Source of the DNA: Enterobacter ludwigii
GTDB taxonomy: Bacteria > Pseudomonadota > Gammaproteobacteria > Enterobacterales > Enterobacteriaceae
DNA length: 64,000 bases
Reading direction: 5' to 3'
Assembly (NCBI GenBank): GCA_900068845.1
Contig: CEFQ01000003.1
Span: 1-64,000, forward strand
Position numbers and translations under genes: made by a program. Shown here in pieces: positions 13,184-22,052 of the stretch. The stretch's first letter is position 1; each line of letters starts with the position of its first letter. A model generated the notes under the pieces. It was given only the letters and a program-made list of their open reading frames with translations. It was not told the origin of the DNA and ran no database searches.

Positions 13184-13711
13184 TTATCGTTCATCTTTTA
13201 CGAGAGAAATCTTCGCGGTGCTTTGTGGAGCACTGGCGACAGGAGAATGTTCAGCGGCAGAAATTTCGTCAGTCGGCTGCGGAGTCTGTGCAGGCGCACT
13301 GGTTTGATGTTCTGCTGTAGCCGGTGTGACCGCTGGTGAAGTCACGGGCTGCACTGCTGCTGGCGGAGTCTGATGAATGGTGTTGGCTTCATCTTCCTCT
13401 TTTTCGATATCGATGCTCTGCTGTACCGAACGCTTCATAGAGTCGGCGGTTTTACGCAGTTCTTCCATCGACTCTTTCAGCTCAGGTGAAAGCGTGCCAC
13501 GGCCCGCTTCTTCCACCTTTTTCAGGCTGTCCTGCAGTTCTTGCAGTTTCAGTTCCTGCGCCAGTTCGTTTTGTACATTCGCGGCCAGCGAGCGAATGGC
13601 TCTAATCCAGCCGACGACGGTTTTCACCGCAACCGGTAATCGCTGCGGGCCAAGTACAATCAGCCCGATCACGAACACCAATACCAGTTCACTAAAACCA
13701 ATGTCGAACAC
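13184..13711 (-). CDS. tatB: Sec-independent protein translocase subunit TatB
   Basis: Single-span membrane protein that forms the receptor complex with TatC. The first helix (residues 1-21) includes the conserved glutamate in GFSELVLVF and the hinge LGPQRLP, followed by an amphipathic helix and a charged helical region to about residue 105. The C-terminal third is low-complexity Pro/Ala/Thr/Gln and variable. It has 175 residues (E. coli 171). Gaps to tatA and tatC are two bases each. Confidence 0.95.
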   Translation of the reverse strand: MFDIGFSELVLVFVIGLIVLGPQRLPVAVKTVVGWIRAIRSLAANVQNELAQELKLQELQDSLKKVEEAGRGTLSPELKESMEELRKTADSMKRSVQQSIDIEKEEDEANTIHQTPPAAVQPVTSPAVTPATAEHQTSAPAQTPQPTDEISAAEHSPVASAPQSTAKISLVKDER

Positions 13712-13713
13712 AG

Positions 13714-13968
13714 TTATACCTGCTTGTCGTTCCGGGCGTCGTCTTTAGTCGCCGTGGTTTGCTGTTTGTCTGCCAGAGTTTTGGCGTTGAAGTCAGCGTC
13801 CTGCTCTTTCGGTTGATCCTTTTTATCGTCTTCATCGCCCATGGCTTTTTTGAAGCCGCGGATGGAAGATCCTAAATCCGAACCCAGATTACGAAGTTTG
13901 TTGGTACCGAACAGAAGAACAACAATGACGGCAATGATTAACAATTGCCAAATACTGATACCGCCCAT
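13714..13968 (-). CDS. tatA: Sec-independent protein translocase subunit TatA
   Basis: Forms the protein-conducting assembly of the Tat pathway. One N-terminal helix ([20 protein letters not shown]), the [11 protein letters not shown] hinge, an amphipathic helix RGFKKAMG and an acidic, disordered tail make up 84 residues, a typical length. It is the first gene of tatABC, 110 bases downstream of ubiB. Confidence 0.96.
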   Translation of the reverse strand: MGGISIWQLLIIAVIVVLLFGTNKLRNLGSDLGSSIRGFKKAMGDEDDKKDQPKEQDADFNAKTLADKQQTTATKDDARNDKQV

Positions 13969-14017
13969 GAGATATGCCTCTAATATTCTGTGAAAAACTG
14001 TTGACTGTAACGCACAG

Positions 14018-14041
14018 AAAGCCCGTATGATTTCGGGCTTT
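14018..14041 (-). terminator. Probable terminator between ubiB and tatA
   Basis: An eight-base perfect stem, AAAGCCCG and CGGGCTTT with an eight-base loop, follows the ubiB stop on the minus strand. The T-rich tail is short (TTTC), so termination may be partial. Confidence 0.6.
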
Positions 14042-14078
14042 AGCTTGCGACATTACGCGATTTGTACCAGGCAGACAA

Positions 14079-15716
14079 TCAGTTTGTCTTGCGCCAGCCA
14101 ATAAGCCAGGTGACGATGCCAGCGGCCATTAATAGCGCCGGGAAGAAATCCCAATCCGGTCGACTTAACAGCACGGCGGTGCCACTTAATAACAGTGTAG
14201 CGCCTACACCAAAGAGATAGCGCGCCTGATGATTGTGCGTTCGCTGTACATTTAAATCGGTGACGAGTTTATCGACACTGTGCTTCAATAATTTGTGCTG
14301 GCGCATGCTGTCGTAAAATAGCTCTGGCAACTCCGGCAGTTTTTCCGCCCAGTAAGGTGCTTTCTCTTTCACCGCCCGCATGATCGCCGGGATGCCAATC
14401 TGATCTTTGATCCAATCTTCGAGGAACGGCTTGGCGGTTTTCCACAGATCGAGCTGTGGATAAAGCTGGCGGCCAATCCCTTCGACATACAGCAGCGTCT
14501 TCTGCAGCAGCACCAGCTGCGGCTGCACTTCCATATTAAAGCGGCGCGCGGTATTGAACAGGTTAAGCAGCACGTGACCAAACGAGATCTCGGCCAACGG
14601 CTTTTCGAAAATCGGTTCACACACGGTACGAATAGCAAACTCAAAATCTTCGACGTTCGTATCCAGCGGCACCCAACCTGAATCCACATGTAGCTCGGCC
14701 ACTTTGCGATAATCGCGGTTGAAGAAGGCGATGAAGTTTTCTGCCAGATAGCGCTTATCTTCTTTGTTCAGCGAGCCGACGATACCGCAGTCAATGCCAA
14801 TATATTGCGGATCTTCCGGATGATCATAGCTGACGAAAATATTGCCGGGATGCATGTCGGCATGGAAGAAGCTATCGCGGAACACCTGGGTAAAGAACAC
14901 CTGCACACCGCGCTCTGCCAACAGTTTCATATTGACGCCGTGCTGCTCAAGCGTAGCGATATCCGAGATTGGAATACCGTAAATGCGCTCCATCACCATC
15001 ATCGTTTCACTGCAATAATCGGAGAACACTTCCGGCACATACAGCATGCGGCTTTGGTCGAAGTTACGCCGCAGCTGGATGGCATTCGCCGCTTCACGCA
15101 GCAAATTCAGCTCATCTATCAAAGTCTTTTCGTAATCACGCACCACTTCCAGCGGACGCAAGCGCCGTCCATCCGGCAGTAAACGCGGCACCCAACGCGC
15201 CAGACGATAAATCAGCCGCATGTCGGCTCTGATCACCGGCAGGATGTCGGGACGAATCACTTTGATCACCACCGCGCGGCCGTTGGACTTCAGCGTCGCG
15301 GTATGAACTTGCGCGATAGAGGCGGATGCCAGTGGTTTGATATCGAAATCTTCAAACCAGGTTTCCACCGGGCCGCCAATCGACTGTTCAATCTGCTGCT
15401 TAGCTTTGAAGCCATCAAACGGCGCAACGCGGTCCTGCAGCACGGCCAGTTCATCGGCAATCGCGGGCGGGAATAAATCGCGGCGTGTGGAAAGCATTTG
15501 GCCAAATTTGATCCACACCGGCCCCAGCTGCTCCATGGCTAAACGGATGCGCACGCCGGCGGAAGCCTCTTTGTGCTGATTAGGGATCCAGAAGATGCAG
15601 CGCCGCCACAAGCGTAAAAGCAGCGTGAAGCGCATGCGGGGAATCAGTTCATCAAGACCGTAGGTCAGAAAGATCTTGATGATAAAGTATAAGCGCCGAA
15701 TTTCTCCCAGCGTCAT
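14079..15716 (-). CDS. ubiB: Ubiquinone biosynthesis protein kinase-like ATPase UbiB
   Basis: Atypical kinase-like (ABC1/ADCK/UbiB) protein required for ubiquinone synthesis. It has 545 residues (E. coli 546). The KxGQ-type motif [16 protein letters not shown] is near residue 69, the Ala-rich nucleotide loop [11 protein letters not shown] near 127, the Lys of AVVIKVIRP near 153, and [10 protein letters not shown] and [10 protein letters not shown] supply the catalytic and metal residues near 288 and 308. Two C-terminal membrane helices (about 498-540) anchor it. It overlaps ubiJ by four bases (ATGA). Confidence 0.96.
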   Translation of the reverse strand: MTLGEIRRLYFIIKIFLTYGLDELIPRMRFTLLLRLWRRCIFWIPNQHKEASAGVRIRLAMEQLGPVWIKFGQMLSTRRDLFPPAIADELAVLQDRVAPFDGFKAKQQIEQSIGGPVETWFEDFDIKPLASASIAQVHTATLKSNGRAVVIKVIRPDILPVIRADMRLIYRLARWVPRLLPDGRRLRPLEVVRDYEKTLIDELNLLREAANAIQLRRNFDQSRMLYVPEVFSDYCSETMMVMERIYGIPISDIATLEQHGVNMKLLAERGVQVFFTQVFRDSFFHADMHPGNIFVSYDHPEDPQYIGIDCGIVGSLNKEDKRYLAENFIAFFNRDYRKVAELHVDSGWVPLDTNVEDFEFAIRTVCEPIFEKPLAEISFGHVLLNLFNTARRFNMEVQPQLVLLQKTLLYVEGIGRQLYPQLDLWKTAKPFLEDWIKDQIGIPAIMRAVKEKAPYWAEKLPELPELFYDSMRQHKLLKHSVDKLVTDLNVQRTHNHQARYLFGVGATLLLSGTAVLLSRPDWDFFPALLMAAGIVTWLIGWRKTN

Positions 15717-16318
15717 TTCGCCTCCAGCTGTGCTAAACGCGTGTCAAACGCATTGAGCGAACGTTCTATCGCTTCCACTTCCTCGCAGAACCATGCCAGT
15801 TCAAGTGCGCCCGGCGCGACACGCCACTCTTCCGTCAGCACCTGCCCCAGATAATCCTGACGGCGAGTGAACTGCTGCTGCACGAATTGCAGCGCCTGCT
15901 GTGCGGCCTGGCTCACGCCTTGCGCGGCGATGTCGCCAATCCACGGCGCCAGATATTCCGCCGGATCCAGCTCGGCGAGATCCATCAGCGCAGAGAATTG
16001 CTGTACCACCTGCAAATCGCCGTCTACCTCCAGTTCACCGCTACGAATCAAGCTGGTGAGCTGCTGACGATCGCGCAATTTCGGCAACGTACTCACACGC
16101 AAACTCACCGTACAGTCGCTGCTGTCTTGCCAATCACTCAACACATCAAGTTGGGATTCGCTAAACACCAGTACCAAAGGAAAATCGAGCTCTTGCAGAC
16201 GCAGCATCAATACCTTGCCCGCCAGACGCTGGCGCGCGGCTTTCAGGCTGCGATCGCGATAGAGAACACAGTTCAGGGCGGTCTCAAGACCGCCGGTGAT
16301 GAGAGGAGTTAAAGTCAT
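15713..16318 (-). CDS. ubiJ: Ubiquinone biosynthesis accessory factor UbiJ
   Basis: Lipid-binding scaffold of the soluble ubiquinone-synthesis complex, partner of UbiK. It has 201 residues as in E. coli, with an SCP2-type N-terminal domain (about 15-110) and a C-terminal helical segment with coiled-coil character (about 165-201). It is encoded between ubiE (six bases upstream) and ubiB (four-base overlap). In E. coli this locus also hosts the RNA EsrE near its 3' end; I cannot confirm a counterpart by eye. Confidence 0.94.
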   Translation of the reverse strand: MTLTPLITGGLETALNCVLYRDRSLKAARQRLAGKVLMLRLQELDFPLVLVFSESQLDVLSDWQDSSDCTVSLRVSTLPKLRDRQQLTSLIRSGELEVDGDLQVVQQFSALMDLAELDPAEYLAPWIGDIAAQGVSQAAQQALQFVQQQFTRRQDYLGQVLTEEWRVAPGALELAWFCEEVEAIERSLNAFDTRLAQLEAK

Positions 16319-16324
16319 GATGGA

Positions 16325-17083
16325 TTAGAATTTAAATCCGCGGTGCAGCGCGACAATACCGCCAGTCATGTTGAAGTAGGTGGTATTTTCAAAACCTGCA
16401 TCGTTCATCATCGCTTTCAGGGTTTCCTGATCGGGATGCATACGAATCGACTCCGCCAGATAGCGATAGCTTTCGGCATCTTGCGCCACCAGCTGACCAA
16501 TACGCGGCAGAATGTGGAATGAATAGGTATCGTAAGCTTTGCTCAGCGGCTCCAGCAACGGCTTCGAGAACTCGAGCACCAGCAGACGTCCGCCCGGCTT
16601 AAGCACGCGGTACATTGATGCCAGCGCTTTCTCTTTTTCGGTCACGTTACGCAAGCCGAACGAAATAGTGATGCAATCGAAATAGTTATCCGGGAAAGGC
16701 AGCGCTTCGGCATTAGCCTGAACGTAGCTAACATTCCCTGACACGCCAAGATTACGCAGCTTTTCACGGCCCATCTTCAGCATGGAGCTGTTGATGTCTG
16801 CCAGCACAACCTGGCCGGTTTCGCCCACCAGACGTGAGAATTTTGCCGTTAGATCGCCGGTACCACCCGCCAGATCCAACACGCGCTGACCGCGGCGCAC
16901 GCCGCTGCTGTCAATGGTAAAACGCTTCCAGACACGATGGATGCCAAACGACATCAAATCGTTCATCAGGTCATATTTTGCCGCGACGGAGTGAAACACG
17001 TCCGCGACTTTATCGGCCTTTTCGCTTTTCGCGACGGTCTGGAAGCCAAAATGGGTAGTTTCCTGCTGTGATTCATCTGCCAT
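16325..17083 (-). CDS. ubiE: Ubiquinone/menaquinone biosynthesis C-methyltransferase
   Basis: SAM-dependent methyltransferase for the C-methylation step of both ubiquinone and menaquinone synthesis. Start 17083 gives 252 residues (E. coli 251); the longer frame from 17107 adds eight residues without homology. SAM motif I is [15 protein letters not shown] (near residues 66-80); other landmarks are [20 protein letters not shown] (near 123) and [16 protein letters not shown] (near 160). It heads the ubiE-ubiJ-ubiB run. Confidence 0.97.
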   Translation of the reverse strand: MADESQQETTHFGFQTVAKSEKADKVADVFHSVAAKYDLMNDLMSFGIHRVWKRFTIDSSGVRRGQRVLDLAGGTGDLTAKFSRLVGETGQVVLADINSSMLKMGREKLRNLGVSGNVSYVQANAEALPFPDNYFDCITISFGLRNVTEKEKALASMYRVLKPGGRLLVLEFSKPLLEPLSKAYDTYSFHILPRIGQLVAQDAESYRYLAESIRMHPDQETLKAMMNDAGFENTTYFNMTGGIVALHRGFKF

Positions 17084-17158
17084 CGGTTTTACCTGTTCCA
17101 CAAACAATTCTTGCCGAAGTGTATCAGAGTCGCGCTACACGAGCACGCGACCACCGTG

Positions 17159-18670
17159 CTATTCGTTGATGCGGCGCAGCGAGTCCGTTGTTGGATCTGA
17201 AACGTTTTCATCCTCAGTGCGATCGTCTGCCCACTCTTCATCCGCCTCTTCCGGCTGCGCCTGTTCGACCAATTGCGGATTGATCGGGCGTTTGATCTCT
17301 ACGCCAAGTGAACGGAAGGCCTCACTTTGCGCAATCAGGTTGCCGCGCCCTTCAGACAATTTTTTCATCGCCTGATGATAACTTTGCTGTGCTTTATCGA
17401 GATTGTGCCCAATGCCGCTCATGTCATCGACAAACAGCCGCATTTTGTCGTACAGCCGCGTTGCCCGGTCGGCGATGCGCTGCGCGTTGCGGCTTTGATG
17501 CTCATAACGCCAGAGATTGTTGATAGTACGCAGCGCCACCAGCAGCGTGGTGGGACTCACCAGCATGATGTTCTGCTGCAATGCCTCGCTGATCAGCTCA
17601 GGCTGACGATCAATCGCCAGCAGAAACGCCGGTTCCACCGGGATAAACATCAACACATAATCCAGCGATCGTAAACCGGGCAATTGTTGGTAATCTTTTC
17701 GGCTCAGCAAGCGGATGTGTCCGCGCATCGCGTTAACGTGCTCCTGAATTGCCTGCTCACGCGTGGCTTCATCATCGGCGTTGAAATAGCGTTCGTAGGC
17801 AACCAGGGTCATTTTGGCGTCAATTACCACATCTTTGCCCTGCGGCAAGCGGACGATCACATCCGGCTGCATTCGACCCTGTTGCTCCAGCTGCACGCTA
17901 ACCTGCGTTTGGTATTCGTAGCCTTCACGCAAACCAGAAGCTTCCAGCACGCGGGCCAACACCACTTCGCCCCAGTTGCCCTGAATTTTATTGTCGCCCT
18001 TGAGCGCCTTGGTGAGATTAACCGCTTCCTGCGCCATCTGCGCGTTGAGTTGCTGCAACTGGCGAATTTCATGGGTCAGCGTATGCCGTTCACGTGCTTC
18101 CACGCCAAAACTATCGGTAACCTGCCGGCGAAAACCGTCCAGTTGTTCCCGCAGCGGACCAATCAGGCTGTTCAGACTTTGACGATTTTGCTCATCAACA
18201 CGCCGCCCGCTGTTTTCGAAGATACGGTTAGCCAGATTTTCAAACTGTGCGCTGAGACGCTGTTCGCTGTTGGTGAGCAGGCGCTGCTTCTCTTCAGCGC
18301 CGTAGCGCGTCTCTTCGAGGCGGATGGTCACTTCGCGCAATTCGGCTTCCTGCGCACTGTTCACTTCCAGCTGATTACGCAGCTCACGGCTGAGCTGTTC
18401 ACTTTCTCCGCGCCAATAATCAAGCTGCTGCAAGCGTTCCTGCGCGCCGCTGAGCGCGCCGTGCAGTTGGCGCAGCTCCTGTTCGCGTTGCTGGATTTGC
18501 TGCTGTAGATGTTCGAGCTGCTGCTGCTGGCGCTGTTGCGCCTCTTCTAACAGGCGACGCTCGGTGGTGAAGCTGGCGTGCTGATGGCCGGCACGCAGTT
18601 GGGCTATGATCCAGCCAATGCCTAAACCGGCCAGCGCCAGCGCGCCGCTAATGATAAGTTGCTGATCCAT
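17159..18670 (-). CDS. rmuC: DNA recombination protein RmuC
   Basis: Member of the RmuC family, proposed nuclease-like proteins that limit inversion and recombination at short repeats. It has 503 residues (E. coli 475). An N-terminal membrane helix (about 5-25) is followed by a long Gln/Glu-rich coiled coil to about residue 120. The conserved core then has NWGEVVLARVLEASGLREGY near 232 and DVVIDAKMTLVAYERYF near 280, resembling a PD-(D/E)xK centre. The extra length lies mainly in the coiled coil. It lies 75 bases upstream of ubiE on the same strand. Confidence 0.93.
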   Translation of the reverse strand: MDQQLIISGALALAGLGIGWIIAQLRAGHQHASFTTERRLLEEAQQRQQQQLEHLQQQIQQREQELRQLHGALSGAQERLQQLDYWRGESEQLSRELRNQLEVNSAQEAELREVTIRLEETRYGAEEKQRLLTNSEQRLSAQFENLANRIFENSGRRVDEQNRQSLNSLIGPLREQLDGFRRQVTDSFGVEARERHTLTHEIRQLQQLNAQMAQEAVNLTKALKGDNKIQGNWGEVVLARVLEASGLREGYEYQTQVSVQLEQQGRMQPDVIVRLPQGKDVVIDAKMTLVAYERYFNADDEATREQAIQEHVNAMRGHIRLLSRKDYQQLPGLRSLDYVLMFIPVEPAFLLAIDRQPELISEALQQNIMLVSPTTLLVALRTINNLWRYEHQSRNAQRIADRATRLYDKMRLFVDDMSGIGHNLDKAQQSYHQAMKKLSEGRGNLIAQSEAFRSLGVEIKRPINPQLVEQAQPEEADEEWADDRTEDENVSDPTTDSLRRINE

Positions 18671-18738
18671 AATCCCCCCGCGGATCGACTCGCTGAGGGA
18701 AAAGGTAGAGGTGTACTGTATGAATGTCCAGACTTAAT

Positions 18739-20010
18739 TTACAGGGCTTTAACGGTCAGATCGCCAGCTTTCCATGCATCAATCAGGAAGAATGGCATCG
18801 GCAGCACCCATTCGGTTTCATTGTGGATTTTCGCTGGATAGGTCCAGCTTTTGCCGTCGTAGGTGATCTCAACCTGCTGCCAACCGTTTTCCACGTTCTC
18901 CACTTTACCGGCCATGCTGGCGAACCCCGCGTTGCTGCCAACATGGAAGCTGTCGGTTTTCCAACGAATCGGCTGATGTGCCGGCCACGGCTGTGCCTGA
19001 TGGAAACGGAAAATATCGTCATGGCTCAATAGGCTTTCACGCACCGTCGGCCACAGCGCCACCTTAAGAAAGTACTGATCGGTAAAGCGTTCGCTGCCTT
19101 GATATTGCGCGATAAAGTTACGCATCTGCTGTTCAACATTGTGGAACACGCCGTGACAGCCGCCCCACATGCCTGCCAACAACAATTCAGTGTGCGAGAA
19201 GTAATCGCGCATATGATGGAACCAGTAGGGTGAATTCAGCCAGGCCTCTACCGCCACCACTTCGCGTTCAGACAGCAATGAATCCGCGTCACGCACGATA
19301 TAACGTTTGACGCTGGCGTCGTCCATCACCAGAAAGCGCCATAGCGTTGGGAAGATGGTTTTCTCCTGCGACATATCCACCAGCTGCGTGTTGGGCTGCC
19401 GCAAGCGCTGCCAGACGTGCTGCGGCACGCTGTCGTCGAGATAGATGCGGCAGATCCAGTCTGGATAGAGTTCGCGCGCCACTTCGATATTTTTAATCAG
19501 CGTTTCACAATAGCGTGGCTGACCGCCATAAAGGCTAAAGGAGATGATGTTTTCCGCGGGATTGCTGCGATTGATCGGTGAAGGTGCATCGGCCGGAAAG
19601 GCCACTTTCGTCCCTTTACTGAAAGTCACATCGGATTTCTGTAGCGACTCAAGGCCATAACGCGCCACTTCATCCTCTTTATTCAACCAGCCGCAGACTT
19701 CGGTCAATCCATCCAGCCAGGTTTCCGACGCCTGCGCACGCTGGGCGGCCGGAGCCTGATAGATCTTCTGGTAAATTTTATACGATTTTTTGTGTTCGCC
19801 GACGCGCATTAGGGTTAACGCGTAGTCGCTAAGCACTTGCATATGATTGGGCAAGACGCGCAGCACTTCTTCGCAGCACTGACGCGCAAGAGGATAGTTA
19901 TTGGCCGCCATCGCCTGGCGAAATCTCGCTGCTGCGCCCTCAACTCGAGATTGCGAAGCAGCGGGATTGTTGATGAAATTAGGACGTGAGACAGAAACCA
20001 TTTTGCGCAT
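18739..20010 (-). CDS. TPR-containing putative glycosyltransferase, function unknown
   Basis: Not a gene I can name. With the start at 20010 (weak GAG nine bases upstream) it has 423 residues; an ATG at 20046 without a Shine-Dalgarno would add 12. Residues 25-125 are helical with TPR-like spacing (AAARFRQAM, ARQCCEEVL, YALTLMRVGEHKKSYKIYQKIY). Residues 155-350 look like a GT-A-type glycosyltransferase: a first strand IISFSLYGG, LYPDWICRIYLDDSVP, then YIVRDADSLLS with a DxD-like motif (D241, D243), and SERFTDQYFLK. No signal peptide or membrane helix is seen. It lies between rmuC and udp, which are neighbours in E. coli, so it is an insertion. Glycosyltransferase activity is inference from motif resemblance. 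Confidence 0.75.
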   Translation of the reverse strand: MRKMVSVSRPNFINNPAASQSRVEGAAARFRQAMAANNYPLARQCCEEVLRVLPNHMQVLSDYALTLMRVGEHKKSYKIYQKIYQAPAAQRAQASETWLDGLTEVCGWLNKEDEVARYGLESLQKSDVTFSKGTKVAFPADAPSPINRSNPAENIISFSLYGGQPRYCETLIKNIEVARELYPDWICRIYLDDSVPQHVWQRLRQPNTQLVDMSQEKTIFPTLWRFLVMDDASVKRYIVRDADSLLSEREVVAVEAWLNSPYWFHHMRDYFSHTELLLAGMWGGCHGVFHNVEQQMRNFIAQYQGSERFTDQYFLKVALWPTVRESLLSHDDIFRFHQAQPWPAHQPIRWKTDSFHVGSNAGFASMAGKVENVENGWQQVEITYDGKSWTYPAKIHNETEWVLPMPFFLIDAWKAGDLTVKAL

Positions 20011-20109
20011 AAGAAATTTCTCAGTAGCTGCTGAAATTGCGCGCATTCTAATCAGGAAATAGCGGAGTTCCTTATAAGTCTGGTCTCGAATTCATCCCTG
20101 ACTGGCGCA

Positions 20110-20871
20110 TTAAATTAAGCGACGCGCGGCTTCAACCACAATTTTCACCGCATCACTTTCGGTCTGCTTCATGGTCACGGCATCTGGGATCTCTTTTTGC
20201 GTACGGTTCACGATGACGCCAGCCACCATGCCGGCACGCAGTCCCTGACTGGCGCACATGGTTAATAGTGTAGCGGATTCCATCTCGTAGTTAAGAACGC
20301 CCATTTGCTGCCATTCATTCATTGAACCCTGGAAACGATTAACGACACGACCTGAGAAGGTGTCGTAGCGTTCCTGGCCTGGATAGAAGGTGTCAGAGGA
20401 GGCGGTAATACCAATGTGGGTTTTCGCACCGCAGGCTTCTGCTGCTGCCACCAGCGCGGTGGTGCAGGTGAAATCAGCCACGGCTGGGAATTCCATCGGC
20501 GCAAAATGCAGGCTGGCGCCATCAAGGCGTACCGATGCGGTGGTGACCAGCACATCGCCGACATTAATATGCGGCTGGATAGCGCCGGTGGTACCGACGC
20601 GCAGAAAAGTGCGCACGCCAAGCTGCGCCAGCTCTTCAACCGCAATCGAGGTTGAAGGTCCGCCAATACCGGTAGAACAGACAACAACCGGTTTGCCATC
20701 AACTTCGGCAAGGTAAGTGGTGAATTCACGATGCGAAGCCAGATGCTGAGGATTGTCCATCAGCGCGGCGATTTTCTTCACACGCTCAGGATCGCCCGGC
20801 ACGATGGCCAGGGTGGCTCCTTTCAAATCAGCTTTGGTGATACCAAGGTGGAAAACGTCAGACTGGGCCAT
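20110..20871 (-). CDS. udp: Uridine phosphorylase
   Basis: Phosphorolyses uridine to uracil and ribose 1-phosphate for pyrimidine salvage; a hexameric family-I nucleoside phosphorylase. The start at 20871 gives 253 residues, as in E. coli, with AGGAG eight bases upstream; the frame extends to 20907 without homology. Visible landmarks are IVPGDPERV (near 21), [12 protein letters not shown] (near 67), RVGTTGAIQ (near 90) and [10 protein letters not shown] (near 194), which carry phosphate- and ribose-contacting residues. A consensus CRP site lies upstream. Confidence 0.97.
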   Translation of the reverse strand: MAQSDVFHLGITKADLKGATLAIVPGDPERVKKIAALMDNPQHLASHREFTTYLAEVDGKPVVVCSTGIGGPSTSIAVEELAQLGVRTFLRVGTTGAIQPHINVGDVLVTTASVRLDGASLHFAPMEFPAVADFTCTTALVAAAEACGAKTHIGITASSDTFYPGQERYDTFSGRVVNRFQGSMNEWQQMGVLNYEMESATLLTMCASQGLRAGMVAGVIVNRTQKEIPDAVTMKQTESDAVKIVVEAARRLI

Positions 20872-20984
20872 AACAGACTCCTGATAGAGTGGGGATGTGC
20901 GCGCCACTCTACGTGAGCAGGCGGCATAAATATGTGACTCAATTCACCATCAATAATGAAACTTACATTATCAGAAAAATATTA

Positions 20985-21000
20985 TGTGATTTACATCACA
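20985..21000. promoter_or_regulatory. CRP binding site upstream of udp
   Basis: TGTGA-TTTACA-TCACA matches the CRP consensus TGTGA-N6-TCACA in all ten specified bases. It lies about 114 bases upstream of the udp start and about 175 bases from divergent dlhH. E. coli udp is controlled by CRP and CytR, and the sequence closely resembles one of its CRP sites as I recall it. Confidence 0.8.
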
Positions 21001-21174
21001 CATTAGCGCTGTGCAATTCTGAATTGCTACAAGCGGTGCTGTGTAAGTGTTGGTGGCAATGTTAATAAAGAAGCTGCACACGTGAAAAAAATCCCTCTGC
21101 ACCCTACGTCAGCCTTGCTTTACTTCGCCAGGCTATAGTTACGTGATTGCGCATTTGCTAGCACGGAGAGAACC

Positions 21175-22011
21175 ATGAAAACCGAAGACAATATGGCACA
21201 AAAAACGGCACCCGGCGGCTTTGCACCTGCTGTTCAGCCCACCGCAAGCAGTACCATTATTACCGCCAGCGAGGCGATTCATGCTGGCGAGACTTCAGTA
21301 CCGAGCCAGGGCGAAAATCTGCCCGCCTATTATGCCCGTCCAAAAGAGTATCAAGGTACGTTGCCGGTGGTGTTAGTGGTGCAGGAAATTTTTGGGGTGC
21401 ACGAACATATCCGCGATGTTTGCCGGCGTTTGGCACTGGAAGGTTATCTGGCGATCGCCCCTGAGCTCTATTTCCGCGAAGGCGATCCCAACGATTACAA
21501 CGACATTCCCACGCTGTTCAAAGAGTTGGTGAGCAAGGTTCCGGATACGCAGGTACTGTCCGATCTTGATCATGTGGCTAACTGGGCGGCAAGTCATGGT
21601 GGCGATGCGCGTCGTCTGGCAATTACCGGTTTCTGCTGGGGCGGACGGATTAGCTGGCTGTTTGCCGCGCACAATCCGCAGGTGCGAGCCGCAGTAGCAT
21701 GGTATGGCCGCTTAGACGGTGAGAAAACATTGAAGCAGCAGAAGCACCCGATTGATGTCGCGGTGGATCTGAATGCGCCGGTGCTGGGTCTTTACGGTGG
21801 GCAGGATGAGAGCATTCCACTGGAAAGCATCGATAAGATGCGTCAGGCGCTGCACGCCGCCAACGCCAAAGCGGAGATCGTGGTGTATCCGGATGCAGGA
21901 CATGCTTTCAACGCGGATTATCGTGCAAGTTATCACGCCGATTCCGCCAAAGATGGCTGGCAACGCATGCTGGCGTGGTTCGTGCAATCTGGTGTAGCAC
22001 CGAACGCGTAA
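21175..22011 (+). CDS. dlhH: Dienelactone hydrolase family protein
   Basis: Alpha/beta hydrolase of the dienelactone hydrolase family (E. coli YsgA/DlhH, 271 residues); the physiological substrate is not established. It has 278 residues. The triad is visible as Cys154 in GFCWGG, Asp211 in GGQDES and His243 in DAGHAF, with the supporting Glu71 in QEIFG. GGAGAG six bases upstream supports the start at 21175; a second in-frame ATG at 21193 is less well placed. It is divergent from udp and convergent with metE. Confidence 0.92.
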   Translation: MKTEDNMAQKTAPGGFAPAVQPTASSTIITASEAIHAGETSVPSQGENLPAYYARPKEYQGTLPVVLVVQEIFGVHEHIRDVCRRLALEGYLAIAPELYFREGDPNDYNDIPTLFKELVSKVPDTQVLSDLDHVANWAASHGGDARRLAITGFCWGGRISWLFAAHNPQVRAAVAWYGRLDGEKTLKQQKHPIDVAVDLNAPVLGLYGGQDESIPLESIDKMRQALHAANAKAEIVVYPDAGHAFNADYRASYHADSAKDGWQRMLAWFVQSGVAPNA

Positions 22012-22012
22012 T

Positions 22013-22035
22013 AAAAAGGGGCGCATAAGCGCCCC
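22013..22035 (-). terminator. Terminator between metE and dlhH
   Basis: GGGGCGC-ATAA-GCGCCCC (22018-22035) forms a seven-base perfect stem. On the minus strand it runs into five T, so it chiefly serves metE, whose stop lies 18 bases upstream. The hairpin could also mark the end of dlhH. Confidence 0.8.
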
Positions 22036-22052
22036 AATCTCATTGACGGCAT

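Noticed and set aside
17684..18508. Open plus-strand frame of 274 codons opposite rmuC
   Set aside because: It is the reverse-strand shadow of the Gln-rich, GC-rich rmuC coding sequence; the product is a biased Leu/Phe/His string without recognisable domains.
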